Of a stretch of DNA of 64,000 nucleotides, positions 39,001-48,858 are shown piece after piece. The stretch is from Blepharisma japonicum (Eukaryota; Ciliophora; Heterotrichea; Heterotrichida; Blepharismidae): positions 1 to 64,000 of the forward strand of contig CATKHK010000130.1 in NCBI GenBank assembly GCA_949751835.1. Reading direction: 5' to 3'. Every line of letters starts with the position of its first letter. The stretch's first letter is position 1. Both the position numbers and the translations under genes were made by a program. The notes beneath the pieces were generated by a model, which saw only the letters and a program-made list of their open reading frames with translations, was not told where the DNA came from and did no database searches.

Positions 39001-40373
39001 CTGAAAGTGATATAACCCTTTTTCGCAATACAATAGAAGATCTTATTAGCATCGAAAATTCTATGCTTAGCGATTTAAGCAGCTGACGGTATTGTTCTGC
39101 ATCTTCAATTATTCTCAGTTCAGAAATTCCTATATGAGACGTCAGCAATGATGATCTAATTATTAAAGAAAACCTCTATAATGCAGTTCAGCTCTTCATC
39201 AATCATGTAATAATAATTTAGTGCATTAATTTTATGGAAGGCATTCAAGATAACAGATTTGTTAATAATGATTTGAATTTTATTCTATTTAATAGTTTGG
39301 GATATCTATATGAATACACAAAGAAATCAACACATCTATTGGTTGATTGCGAAATCGAAAGGATCAAATCAACAGAAGAAAATATTATTATACTTTTAAA
39401 TACAGGAATAGTTATTTTGGCACTATTTCAAGCAGCTTTGAGTGGCTATATTGTTTATATCAATAAAGGAATAAATAAATTTTGGCAGTGTATAAAAAGC
39501 AGCTCCCATGTGTCATATTTAGAATTAAAAAGGGCTCTTATAGAAAGACTTTCAACAGTTCACGGACTTGATTATGAAAAAGATTATTCATCTACTAAAA
39601 ATTCTGACTTTAATTCTATAATTCTCCCACGTATATATTGAAGATACATAAGAAAGCTGCTTGTTTTTTTCATTATTTCTGCATCATATTATTTTTTAGT
39701 TGAATTTTACTTATATAAGGACTGCAACCAATATATATCAATGCGCCCAAAGTTACTTCAAAATTTTATAATAAGAGAAACAAGCATTTTGCGTATAAAT
39801 ATTGCAAGCTATGGCGAGCTTGATCCATTTTTGCTTCAGTTTTGGGATAAAATTAATATAAACAGCGAGAGAAGTTTATTAAACGATGAAATAAAAATAT
39901 TTCAAGATAGTTTAAATGAACTTAGAAAAACTGAATATATGGAACTAATATCTGATGCTTTAAAGGCTAGGCTATTTGAAGAGATTGATACGAATATAAA
40001 GAGATTAAAATATGGTGCCTATTCTTCATGCTTTGGGGGTATTTATAACTCATTATATTATTTAAATCAAACTGATCTATATAACATTTTAGATTCATCA
40101 AGCTTCAAGGAAAATATATGGAACATAGAAGAAGAGCTTATTTATGAATTTGGAATGGCAGATCATGATTCTAAAGACGTTATTAACAATCAATTAAGTT
40201 TGATTATATATGTGACTATTGGCTATTCTTCATTGCTTATGAGTTTATATTTGTTTTATTATATCCCTTTCTTATATGAAGAAAAAAAGTTGCTGATGAA
40301 ACTAAAAATTTTGCCGACGATCATCCCTAGTTCGAAAGTAAGTTTAATGGATAGCGATTATACAGCACTTTAA
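36090..40373 (+). CDS. PAS/TmcB-like multi-pass membrane protein, copy B
   Basis: 1412 residues after removing three 15-nt introns (38725, 38811, 39207), with TGA read as Trp many times, ending at TAA 40371-40373. The start could be ATG 36090 or ATG 36114 (MPLKTKDSLLDEDD), which matches the start sequence of copy A. Architecture as in copy A: N-terminal TM block, PAS-like domain (GIIAYMNENACDVLKIPF, FIPKPYDHGHD), and C-terminal TM block ending IPFLYEEKKLLMKLKILPT. The two copies align end to end, including intron positions, with divergence highest in the Ser/Asn-rich linker before the C-terminal membrane block. This copy has no visible break and is likely functional. Role inferred as membrane-bound sensor; no ligand can be named. 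Confidence 0.88.
38725..38739 (+). other. 15-nt intron 1 of copy B
   Basis: gtatcttttaagcag contains an in-frame TAA. Its removal joins SK to SGYNILHHSVKK in frame. Confidence 0.85.
38811..38825 (+). other. 15-nt intron 2 of copy B
   Basis: gtactttctatatag has an in-frame TAG. Removal restores the hydrophobic segment LLFSIIAVICTN. Confidence 0.87.
39207..39221 (+). other. 15-nt intron 3 of copy B
   Basis: gtaataataatttag has an in-frame TAG. Removal joins FINH to CINFMEG, as in copy A. Confidence 0.87.
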
Positions 40374-40564
40374 AATAATCTTAATTTATTTACTTCAAAA
40401 ATTACATTCTAATTATAGTTAGTTACAATAATTTTTATGCCTCACTTGACATTGAATGAATTCTATATGAAAGTCTAGGACTAGCATGTGAAAAAGCTGT
40501 TACTTTATCAAAGACAAAAATAAAAAATAGAGCTCTATATATCTGTCATAAAGACATAAATATA

Positions 40565-41812
40565 TTATGAATATTTATATTTTGGAGCGTACCTTGTCAT
40601 TTCCTCAATTGACTCGGCCACATAATCCAAATTTTGGTCATTAAGACCAGAAAGGGACATTTTCCCATTATAAAATAAGTAAATGTGCTTAAAATTCATC
40701 AATGCATGACACTGATGTGGGCTCATTCCAGTATACGCATACATCCCAACTTGATCTCTAATATGATTTCAATCATGAACGGATCCTTTATCAATCAACT
40801 TATTTACCAATTTGCTTCTGTTTTCCGTAATTCTCATAAACATTTCCAACAAGTCCTTCCTTCATTGCTTGTTTAGCTCTTCATTATTTAAAATTTTACT
40901 CACAATTTCACTTCCATGCTTAGGAGGCATCCCTAAAAAATGTTTTTCTAGAGTTTTAAACTGAGACATCACATTTTCGCATTCTGTTTTGTTTTCACAA
41001 ATAGCTGAAAATAAGCCTACCCTATCTCCATATAATCCAAAGTTTCTCGCAAAACTTTGGGCAATTAAAATTTGAGTATTTTTTTGGAGAAAATATCTAA
41101 CAGGGTAAGCATCGTCATCAGGATTTCCACTTGCGAACCCTTGATTGGCTATATAAAAAAAGGGCAAATGTCCTTTTCTAGCCACAACTTCATGAATTTC
41201 TGCCCATTGGGATGTGGTGGGATCAGTGCCAGTTGGATTGTGGGCTGATGCATGGAAAATAATAATGGAATTGTTTGGAGCAGCATCAATTTCAAATAAT
41301 AAATTTGAAATATCAACAATTTTATTATTCTGGTCATAATATGTATAATCTTTTACCTCAAGCCCGGAATCCCTTGCTATTATTTTATGGTTTTCTATTG
41401 TCGGTTTGGGAAAATACACAGTCTTGCTGTGAGGGAAATGTTGATGTAAAAACGCCATTCCCATTCGTAAAGCTCCAGTTCCTGATAAGGCTTGGATGCT
41501 TGCAATCCTTCCTTCGTTAATATCTGAATAAGACCCATAAGCTAGTAGTGTTGCTGCCTTAATAAATTCAGGAAAGCCTTCCGCTGGGGTATAATCGTGG
41601 TCTGAATTTATAATTAGCTCTTCTGCTCTCCGAACTGAAGGAAGTATTCATGGCTTCAAGTTTTCATCTCGATAAGAGTCAATTGCTAAATTTACTTTTA
41701 GGTGACTAGGATCTTTACTGAACGCTTCCAGTATATAAGAAGTTGGCTCACTAGGTCCTAATTCAATATTTTTCCATGTGGCTCTTGATCTCCATAATGT
41801 CTTATTTAGCAT
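40565..41812 (-). CDS. Aspartate-aminotransferase-like pseudoenzyme
   Basis: 415 residues, minus strand, ATG 41812 to TAA 40565, normal length for aspartate aminotransferase and alignable throughout, with two TGA-Trp codons (KPWILPSVRR; NKQWRKDLL). Kept: SGTGAL, HNPTGTDPT (Asn192), QGFASG, NFGLYGDRVG. Lost: the PLP Schiff-base lysine is Arg (SFARNFGLY, R256; normally SFAKNFGLY); the PLP-pyridine Asp is Tyr (FFYIANQGF, Y220; normally FFDSAYQGF) and the following Tyr is Asn223; the substrate-carboxylate Arg is Lys (NGKMSLSGL, K384; normally GRxxxxGL); VGAYRD reads IDSYRD. The frame is fully open, so this looks like an expressed protein that cannot transaminate, or a very young pseudogene. A sequence error cannot explain several separate changes. 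Confidence 0.85.
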
Positions 41813-42119
41813 TTTATGTCGTTGATTAAAGATATGCGGATAAAAATAATATTAAAATTAATAAGTATTTAATAAAATAGATTTTTACGAAAAATCTTTA
41901 AAAATTATATTAATAATTTGAATGCAAAGCTTAAATTAACTTATTTTTAATTGAAAAAAATGATATATGATTTTATGGTATTACCTTATAAGTTATACAT
42001 TTTTAATAATTATAAGAATAAAAAAATTGTTAATTTAAAGCTGTTTAGGGTATCCTTGTATTATTAAAACTCGAACTAGTCAAATTTTAAGCTAAATTTA
42101 TAAAATACTTTTTAGTTAA

Positions 42120-43325
42120 ATGGAAGAAACTAAAAAATTGCCAACTCTACTGCCAATATCCATTCCATTCAGACTTAGTGGTATCATGCTTTAATTTAGC
42201 TCAATTTATTCGTGTCCGACTTGGTAGATTTTATTTAAAGACTAAATTTCTGATAGAATTTGTAAAAAGACATGCAATTGCGTAGGATTGCTAGGAAATA
42301 TAATTACTTCTTCGCTTTTGGAATGGCTCCTAAATACCAATGAGCAATAATTTTTAGATGTCTTAATGGCCTTGCTAATGGGAATATGGAATTATTCGAG
42401 CACATGATACAGGAATTACTGATGTAGCAAATTCTCCCAAATTATTTAGTTGTATAGGAATTTTATTGAGGAGTTGGAATTAATTGGGTGTTCTATAGGC
42501 AGCAGCTTTCCAAGAAATTCTTAAAAAATTCCAAGTGCCTTTTCTTCTGATGTATTTTCCCAGATCATTCTTATTTCTTGCCAATGCTTGCTACTCAATT
42601 ATTTCTGTAATCGCGCTGATTCCTGGGTATTATGTACAAGGTAAAACAATAAAAATAATATTTTGCCTAAACATTTTTAATATGCTATAATTTATGCAAT
42701 AGCTGGATTATTATTTACAAGTTTTTCTGAAGGTTTTAAATTTTGAAAAGAGCTTTAAAAAGTATCGGAGGACTAGGGTGAGATGATGTATCAAATGCTG
42801 GAGTAGTTAATTGTTTGGAGTAGGTTCAATAATAATTTCACAATTTTTTGTAGTGCTTTGGGCTTGCAATTATTTTAGGATTTGTCAAAGTTGAAGATAG
42901 CTCGGATAATCCTAATCCCATTTTTTATTATTTTACCAAGCATTTATGTAATTGCACTATGAATAATAGCTGTTTCTATCTTCATATCAATTGTAATTTT
43001 TCAGTCATGTACATTTCCAGCTATTACTATAGGAATTAATAATTTTCTTGAGCCCAGCTTTTTAGTAAAGCAATAAAGTTCTCAAAGCGTCATTAGTTTT
43101 CTCAGATTTTTAGAGTCAACTTAAAAGGAACCATATTTTGGATGGTCATTAAATAATGGGCTTTGTTATCCAATGGATTCTTTGTTATTTTTTATATTAT
43201 CTGCATTACTTGGGATTTGCTGAATTATTTTACTCATTAGACTGGATAAAAATATTAATAAAATAAAAGTAGAAGCTGATATTTTAATTCCTTTTCTAGA
43301 TAAAGAAAAAAATAATACTAGTTAA
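42120..43325 (+). pseudogene. Decayed multi-pass transporter-like gene
   Basis: The plus strand begins with ATG at 42120 (MEETKKLPTLLPISIPFRL) and contains hydrophobic helices in shifting frames, such as IPFFIILPSIYVIALWIIAV near 42915 and LLFFILSALLGICWIILLIR near 43185, ending KEKNNTS-TAA. Numerous TAA/TAG codons and frame changes break it throughout. Pattern and length (~1.2 kb) suit a 10-12 helix transporter, perhaps major-facilitator type, but the family is not certain. It is far more decayed than the neighbouring aminotransferase-like gene. Confidence 0.6.
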
Positions 43326-43454
43326 ATGTGATTAATATAATGACTTAATCATATTCTTATAAATAATAAGTAAATATGCTCATTTTAGCCATTTTTTTGT
43401 TAGAAATAAAATATTTAACTTTAGTTATAGATAGATTATAATTAAAATTTAATT

Positions 43455-43760
43455 TGAATTGAATTGAAATTGGTATCTAGATATAATTTAGTTCTACAAG
43501 TTCAAAGCACTTTTAAAACAATTAACAAAATATCTTCGATATAGAAAGATAGTTTAATTATGAATATTTCTAAAATTGGATAATTAATTTAGCATTATAA
43601 ATTAAAAAATAATCCTAATTGAGATTGAAATCCAGAGAAATTTTAGTTCTGCAAGTTCAAAGCACTTTTAAAATCTTAATTACGTAACTTAGATATAGAA
43701 AGATGATTTAATTATGAATATTTTAAAAAATGAACAATTAATTTTAGCTTATAAATTAAA
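43455..43760. repeat. Two-copy direct repeat of about 155 bp
   Basis: gttctacaagttcaaagcac (from 43491) recurs as gttctgcaagttcaaagcac (from 43646), followed in both by cttttaaaa and later by tatagaaagat..ttaattatgaatat. The copies differ by scattered changes and small indels. No coding capacity. Origin unknown. Confidence 0.75.
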
Positions 43761-43961
43761 TTTATTGATTAATAATTATTTTGCTTATGATAACTCTGTT
43801 ACTTAAAACAATGATAATCAATTTAAAATTCGACTATTTAAAAATTATAGTGGATATATAAAAATTAAGAATGGCTGATTTAATCTTTCGAATTTTAGCT
43901 AATTAAAATTGCTTATTAAGCTTTTGACAGATTTTCTCTATTAGTTCGTGATAAATATAAT

Positions 43962-44258
43962 ATGGTGAGAGTTAATTCATTTATCAAACCTTTATCCCAA
44001 TGGAAAATGCCTAACAAACTCTATCCTATACCAAATGATCCAGATCTCGTAAAGTACAAATCATATCCTCCTAATTCGAGTGAAGTAATGAAAAGGGGAA
44101 AGCTAACTTACTTAAAATCTGAGGTTGTTAATCTTAAGCCAGTTCAGAGTCAGAAAGAAATCCCGGGCCGCGACCATTACATGGATGCTTTTAGACAGGG
44201 ATTGAAAGATCGGATTTCTCCTAGGCCTAAGGGCGTAATAAAGATATATAAATTATAG
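43962..44258 (+). CDS. Small basic protein, unknown
   Basis: 98 residues (MVRVNSFIKPLSQWKMPNKL... to VIKIYKL), ATG 43962 to TAG. Pro- and Lys-rich, no membrane helix or signal peptide. Codon use and GC content are clearly higher than in the flanking spacer, which favours a real gene. IPGRDHYMDAFRQGLKDR looks like a conserved helix. The size and composition would suit a small microtubule-inner or ciliary protein, but I recognise no family. Confidence 0.6.
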   Translation: MVRVNSFIKPLSQWKMPNKLYPIPNDPDLVKYKSYPPNSSEVMKRGKLTYLKSEVVNLKPVQSQKEIPGRDHYMDAFRQGLKDRISPRPKGVIKIYKL

Positions 44259-44860
44259 GTTTATTCATAAAGATTAAATGATTAATGCATTTTCAAAGAA
44301 AATCTGGAAATTAAGCTCTCAAAGTAAACTATTTCAGATATTTTCGATAAATTGCATTCAATTTTAAACTTCTATTTATTTGATTAAAGGATACTCTGGC
44401 TAGAATATTCATTCTCTTAAAATCTGATTTGAAAAACATTAGTCTTGCTTCAGTAATTTTTAACTCAGTTGCATCAAAAACTTCATAGCAATGTTTTGAA
44501 TATATCTTTAGACTCTCCTATTTACCTAAGACTTTAATTTTGATTAGCATTTGATGATCTTCGTGATTAAAGGTACTTTTCTTCTTTTATATTAGATATG
44601 ATTGATGCATTTGAATGTATAATAATCAAATAACAGCAGGCGTGATCTATTTAGAGTATCGCTCTTTGCAACCTTTACTCAAAGATGTTTTAAAGAATAA
44701 ACCTAATGTTTAATTTATTATGATCTACCATCTTGAATCCTTATAAATTATTCTTTTACTAATTATTTAAAAAACCTTTATATCTCTTTTTTCCGTAAAT
44801 GCAAATATTATAATCTTTTTATATAAATTTCGCTAATTTTAAGAATTAATTAAAAACTCA
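44259..44860. other. AT-rich spacer, nothing recognised
   Basis: 600 bases with stops in all frames. No repeat, RNA gene or clear gene remnant was found. Confidence 0.55.
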
Positions 44861-45049
44861 CTATTCTGAATCCTGATAATTATTTCTTGCCTTTCTAAAC
44901 TTCTCATGCATTACTTCAATAGCCACTGGATGCTTAGAGTCTTTTATTTGGTTTTCCGAAATCTCTTCTCGGCCCATAAGGCTAATATATATTATATAAA
45001 GGTTTACTTTCTCATAGACTTTGGCTGAGGTAAAAAATTTATAATACAT
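44861..45049 (-). CDS. Possible small protein, 62 residues
   Basis: Minus-strand frame from ATG 45049 (MYYKFFTSAKVYEKVNLYII) to TAG 44861. The last 38 residues (MGREEISENQIKDSKHPVAI..., internal ATG 44977) look more protein-like than the start, being charged and helical. Either could be the true start, or an upstream exon may exist. No family recognised, and it may be chance. Confidence 0.35.
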   Translation of the reverse strand: MYYKFFTSAKVYEKVNLYIIYISLMGREEISENQIKDSKHPVAIEVMHEKFRKARNNYQDSE

Positions 45050-45145
45050 AAAAATATTATAAACTATTTGCAAAAATTAAAAATAAGATATAAAAATAAT
45101 ACAGTAAATACTGATAGAAATCCGTCTAAAGAAATAACTCTTTCT

Positions 45146-45973
45146 ATGAAAATGAGACATAAAAGATTCATATATAAAGATGGATTTAACAATTTCAAAA
45201 ATAAAAATATGGACTATAAAATTAAGGTATGCACGATAAATCATAGGCTGATTTTCTACACCTTTTTATGTCTCAATGCAATTGCAATTGGGTGCATGAT
45301 AGCAACTTTATTTATACCTAATTGGTCGTCTTTCAGTTCTTCTAGCAGTGATATTAGCAGAGACTTTAAAGGCAAACTACTGGAAACCACTGAAACTTCA
45401 AAAGAATCAAACCATGCTCGCTTTATTGATCTTTATTATTTGTGCACACATAAAACATGCAAATTCTGAAAAAGTTTGTATATTGGAGGAAGCAGCTATA
45501 TCATTTTTGAAAGCTTATCAATTAGCTGCACAACAATTTGGAGTATTATTCTGCTTCTTTTCCTTCTGAAAAAAGACTATTTGATCAGCTCTTTATTTTT
45601 CTGTGCGATGGCTTGGATGGGGCATTTTATTGCTATAGTCACATGGCTTAGTGTGACAGAAGTTACATATAATGGAGATTGCCATAATTCAGATAATGTT
45701 AATATTACTATATGTGCAGAAGATGGCCCAAAATTTTCATTGGCTATTCTGGTGTTTATCACAATAGTCAGCGTTTCATTTTTACTTATTGCAAGATCAG
45801 TAATAATTGAAAAAGTGTCATATGAAGAGCGGCGTTTTAATTCACTTGGAGACAAAACTGAAGTGCAATTGATAAATAGAAACGTTGAAAATGACACCCA
45901 GTTTATAATGAGAGGGGAAATCAGCACTGAAAAATTCAAAGCAGCTGATTTGTTGAATCTTACTCGCAATTAA
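45146..45973 (+). CDS. Four-helix membrane protein, unknown
   Basis: 275 residues if started at ATG 45146 (a later start at ATG 45209 gives MDYKIKV); TGA-Trp at 45467 (TCKFWKSLYIGG). Hydrophobic segments near residues 40-62, 115-135, 142-165 and 205-228 suggest four transmembrane helices. The first extracellular loop has a W and paired cysteines (NWSSF...LCTHKTCKFW), an arrangement like claudin/PMP22-type tetraspan proteins, though the W-GLW-C-C signature is not exact. C-terminal tail charged and cytosolic. Not assigned to a family. Confidence 0.75.
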
Positions 45974-46059
45974 AACAATAACTAAATTTATAGGCTACAG
46001 AATCCCTGCCTAAAAGTATTTAATGAATCATAAAATAATAAGGAAATTAAGTTATAAAA

Positions 46060-47299
46060 ATGGAAGAAGGTGACACTTCAATTGAATGGCTATATGATTA
46101 TATTGTCCAATTCCTCAAGTCACCTGGATGGAGAATCCCCATCATGTCATTTATTGACGAGCATTGCATTATATTCGATAACGAAGAAGAAAACAAGTTT
46201 ATTTACACTGAAATCCACAATGTAATTTCTATCATAGCAATTTAAAGACATGATTGATAACTTGCTTGAAAACCTCCTCGAAGAAATTGGAGTGACTGCC
46301 AATCTTCTATTAAAAGTGTGCGAAAAAGGACTAAAAAACAGGATGCACCATAGAATCTTCGAACAGATCTTGGCTTGCGACAATTTCTTAAGCTTTAAAA
46401 AGCTTATGATCAAGCGAAATAAAGAACTTGAAGTGGAAGCTATGGAAATGTTGCAGCAAGAAGGCTTTGCCACCGAGCAAGAGTTCAATGAAGTCAAAGC
46501 AGAATCAGATGAAGCTGAAATCGAAGCCGCTGTTGCCTTATCAATCGCTCTCGAAGAAGAACGCAAACAAAGAGAAAGGGAAGAACAAGAAGAGTTAGAA
46601 AGAGCCATTAGAGAAAGTGAAGAAATCTACAAAGCTCAGCTAAGTGAAAAACACCAAAAAGAAGAAGAAGAGAGAAAAATCATTGAGAATTTGAGGAGAG
46701 TTGAGGAAAATAAAGTGAAGCAGATGGAAGAAGGGAAAAGGAAAGAATACGAAGAAAAGCAGAGAAGGGAGGCTGAAATAAGGAGAAAAGAGGAAGAAGA
46801 AGCCAGAAGAAGAGAAGAAGAAAAGAATGAAGATAGGAGGAGAAAAGAAGAAATTGCAAGAAAAAAGGTCATGGAGGAAGTGAAGCAGCACGAAGAAGAA
46901 ATGAAACGAAAAGAAGTTGCTTTAGGCCCTCTGCGCAAGAAAGGTGAAGTCAATCTGCAAGATTTCAGGTCAGGATATGATGTATCTGCTCAAAAAGAAG
47001 AGTCAAAACACCTTGAAGATACTGCCAATGAAATTCTAAAGAAGAATGAATCACTGTCAGCAGAAAGCCATGAAGCAGGGGTAGAAAGTCTTGCACAAAG
47101 ACAAGCCAGGCTCAAAAAGCAGAGAGACTTGCTTCTTGCTAGAAAGAAACAAGAAAGAGAAAGCGAGTTCAAGCAATACCTGGATAATGGAGGCTCAGAC
47201 TACAGCCAGAAGAAAGATTCTCATCTTCCACCTGTAGTGAGCGATGAAGAATTAGAAAAGAGAAGAAACATTGTCGCTAAACTGAAAGAGACTAATTAA
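46060..47299 (+). CDS. CFAP36: CFAP36 (BART-domain ciliary protein)
   Basis: 407 residues encoded by 46060-46221 and 46238-47299. The N-terminal ~125 residues are the BART-like domain of CFAP36/CCDC104: WLYDYIVQFLKSPGWRIPIM, SFIDEHCIIFDNEEENK, YTEIH, then LLENLLEEIG. BART domains bind ARL3-type small GTPases, which traffic lipidated proteins into cilia. A long Glu/Lys/Arg coiled coil follows, with a UIM-like stretch near residue 150. The C-terminal SLAQRQARLKKQRDLLLARK and the ending RRNIVAKLKETN match the conserved CFAP36 tail. The two frames join only if a 16-nt intron is removed. It converges with the carboxypeptidase gene across 29 nt. Confidence 0.93.
46222..46237 (+). other. 16-nt intron in CFAP36
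   Basis: gtaatttctatcatag. Excision changes the frame so YTEIHN joins QFKDMIDNLL, the expected CFAP36 sequence. Confidence 0.92.
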
Positions 47300-47328
47300 T
47301 TCAATTTCAGGTAATAAAAAGACTTTAG

Positions 47329-48636
47329 TTATTGCCAGCCTTCATTGTTGATGAATCTGTAAACCAAATCACGCCCGTTTTGGGGCTGATCGTGAGGGAC
47401 CATATGTCCTGCTCGTAGCACTATAACAAAGCTCAAGTTTCCAAAGGAATTAGCATACCCTGCAATTTGCCCATTGACTCTCCAAATTTTCCTGGGTGAG
47501 TTAATAAACTGACCAATTCCTGGCCAATTTACAGCATCAAGCATTTGCAGAGTTCCGACGGATTCGCAGATTAAGTCATCGGCACCATTGTAGACCATAA
47601 CTTTAATATTTTCCAGCATTAGAGGTAAATACTTGCTCATGCTGTCTAAAGTGTCAAAATTATACCCATCATTGACTGCACCGCTACATTGGTCCCAGTC
47701 TATATTTAAAGGTACATGCAGCAAATTCTTCGTGGAGTTTAGACTAAGCCATGTTGGGATTTGGCCTAAGTTGTAATTGGTTTCGTAACTTCTTATGTCG
47801 TAAACATTAATTCCTCCAGCATAGGTCACAATTAAGTCAGTGACTGAGTTCAAGTCATTGTTTGCTTGGTCCCATTCTTGGTTAGCCATTTCAGTCAACA
47901 CTTGTTGTTGGAGGGTGTTTATAATTGACAGCTCTTCCATATCAATAAGCCCTCTTTGGTACGAATATGAACCGTATGATTGCAGCTGTGTGTAAGCTTC
48001 AGTCCATGGATCTCCCATCCCAACCCCTTTTAGGTTGAAAACTGTTTGTATGCCTGGCACCTTGTTGTTCATCAATATTGTATAAGCAATTCCAGGAATC
48101 CAATGTCCAGCATAGCTTTCCCCAAAGAAATACAAATCTCTATTGAACCAAGTAGGGTATTTTAAGCTCAACTTGACAAGGAGATTGTAAAGCTGTGCAG
48201 TAGCTTGAGCTGTGGTGTTTTTCATGTCGTAATGAGCCTTGTGGTAAGAAAATCCAGCCCCAAGAGGGAAATCAATTGACATGACGTGGTATTCAGAGTT
48301 CCATGCATATGGGTTGATAGTTGGTTGGGTACTGTTACTAATATAAAATGGGCCAATGTTTTCAAACAGTATTCCAGTCTCCCCAGAACAGCCAGGCCCG
48401 CCTTGAAGCCATATAACAATTGGACGCTTGTCTGTGAGGATATTTCCGTTCACTGCTTCAAAGAGCCAATAAAAATATGATGAGCCTGTGACAGGATTGA
48501 TCAAGACTTCTCCGGCATAGCCATTGAATCCTAGAAGAGACCAGGCTCCATCTGTATCTCCAAGAAGTTCTTCGTTTCCGAAGCATAAACATGTGCTTAG
48601 TATAAGCATGCTTAAAGCAATCGTTTTTATGCCCAT
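47329..48636 (-). CDS. Secreted/lysosomal serine carboxypeptidase (S10)
   Basis: 435 residues. N-terminal signal peptide (residues 1-~20, ALSMLILSTCLCFG). Peptidase S10 signatures are intact: WLQGGPGCSG oxyanion region, FGESYAGH (nucleophile Ser174), YNGADDLIC (Asp354) and RAGHMVPHDQP (His411). It should remove C-terminal residues from peptides at acidic pH in food vacuoles or lysosomes, or be secreted. The layout is closest to the CPVL/vitellogenic-like group. Several N-x-S/T sites allow N-glycosylation. No TGA codon interrupts it, although the protein contains tryptophans. Complete and probably active. Confidence 0.95.
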   Translation of the reverse strand: MGIKTIALSMLILSTCLCFGNEELLGDTDGAWSLLGFNGYAGEVLINPVTGSSYFYWLFEAVNGNILTDKRPIVIWLQGGPGCSGETGILFENIGPFYISNSTQPTINPYAWNSEYHVMSIDFPLGAGFSYHKAHYDMKNTTAQATAQLYNLLVKLSLKYPTWFNRDLYFFGESYAGHWIPGIAYTILMNNKVPGIQTVFNLKGVGMGDPWTEAYTQLQSYGSYSYQRGLIDMEELSIINTLQQQVLTEMANQEWDQANNDLNSVTDLIVTYAGGINVYDIRSYETNYNLGQIPTWLSLNSTKNLLHVPLNIDWDQCSGAVNDGYNFDTLDSMSKYLPLMLENIKVMVYNGADDLICESVGTLQMLDAVNWPGIGQFINSPRKIWRVNGQIAGYANSFGNLSFVIVLRAGHMVPHDQPQNGRDLVYRFINNEGWQ

Positions 48637-48858
48637 GACACTTGCTTGCTCTTTTTATATTAATTCAACATGGAATAGAGGTAACCTAACAAATTTCTCA
48701 TCAAAAATATGAAAGTCATTTAAATAAAATACTATAACTCACCTAATTTATTTATTGAAGGAAGGTAAAATCTCAAACTTATTTGCTCATTTATTTGCTA
48801 GTTTTTACACCATAAATGATTTCTAGATTCTAATTAACTTTTTAGTGTAAATAACAGA

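Larger units (their letters stand above)
31125..40373 (+). repeat. Tandem gene duplication (two PAS/TmcB-like genes)
   Basis: Units ~31125-35377 and ~36114-40373 encode proteins that align along their full length, in direct orientation, with introns at three matching positions. Spacer DNA is not visibly similar, so the duplication is not recent. Confidence 0.9.
41813..43961. other. Spacer with decayed transporter gene and short tandem repeat
   Basis: 2.1 kb without an intact gene. It holds the transporter-like pseudogene and the ~155-bp repeat listed separately; the rest is AT-rich DNA with nothing recognisable. Confidence 0.6.

Noticed and set aside
40565-41812. Ordinary active aspartate aminotransferase
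   Set aside because: The PLP lysine, the pyridine-binding Asp and the carboxylate-binding Arg are all replaced.
46640-46953. Antisense Ser/Phe-rich frames opposite CFAP36
   Set aside because: They mirror the Glu/Lys-rich coiled coil and have no support of their own.
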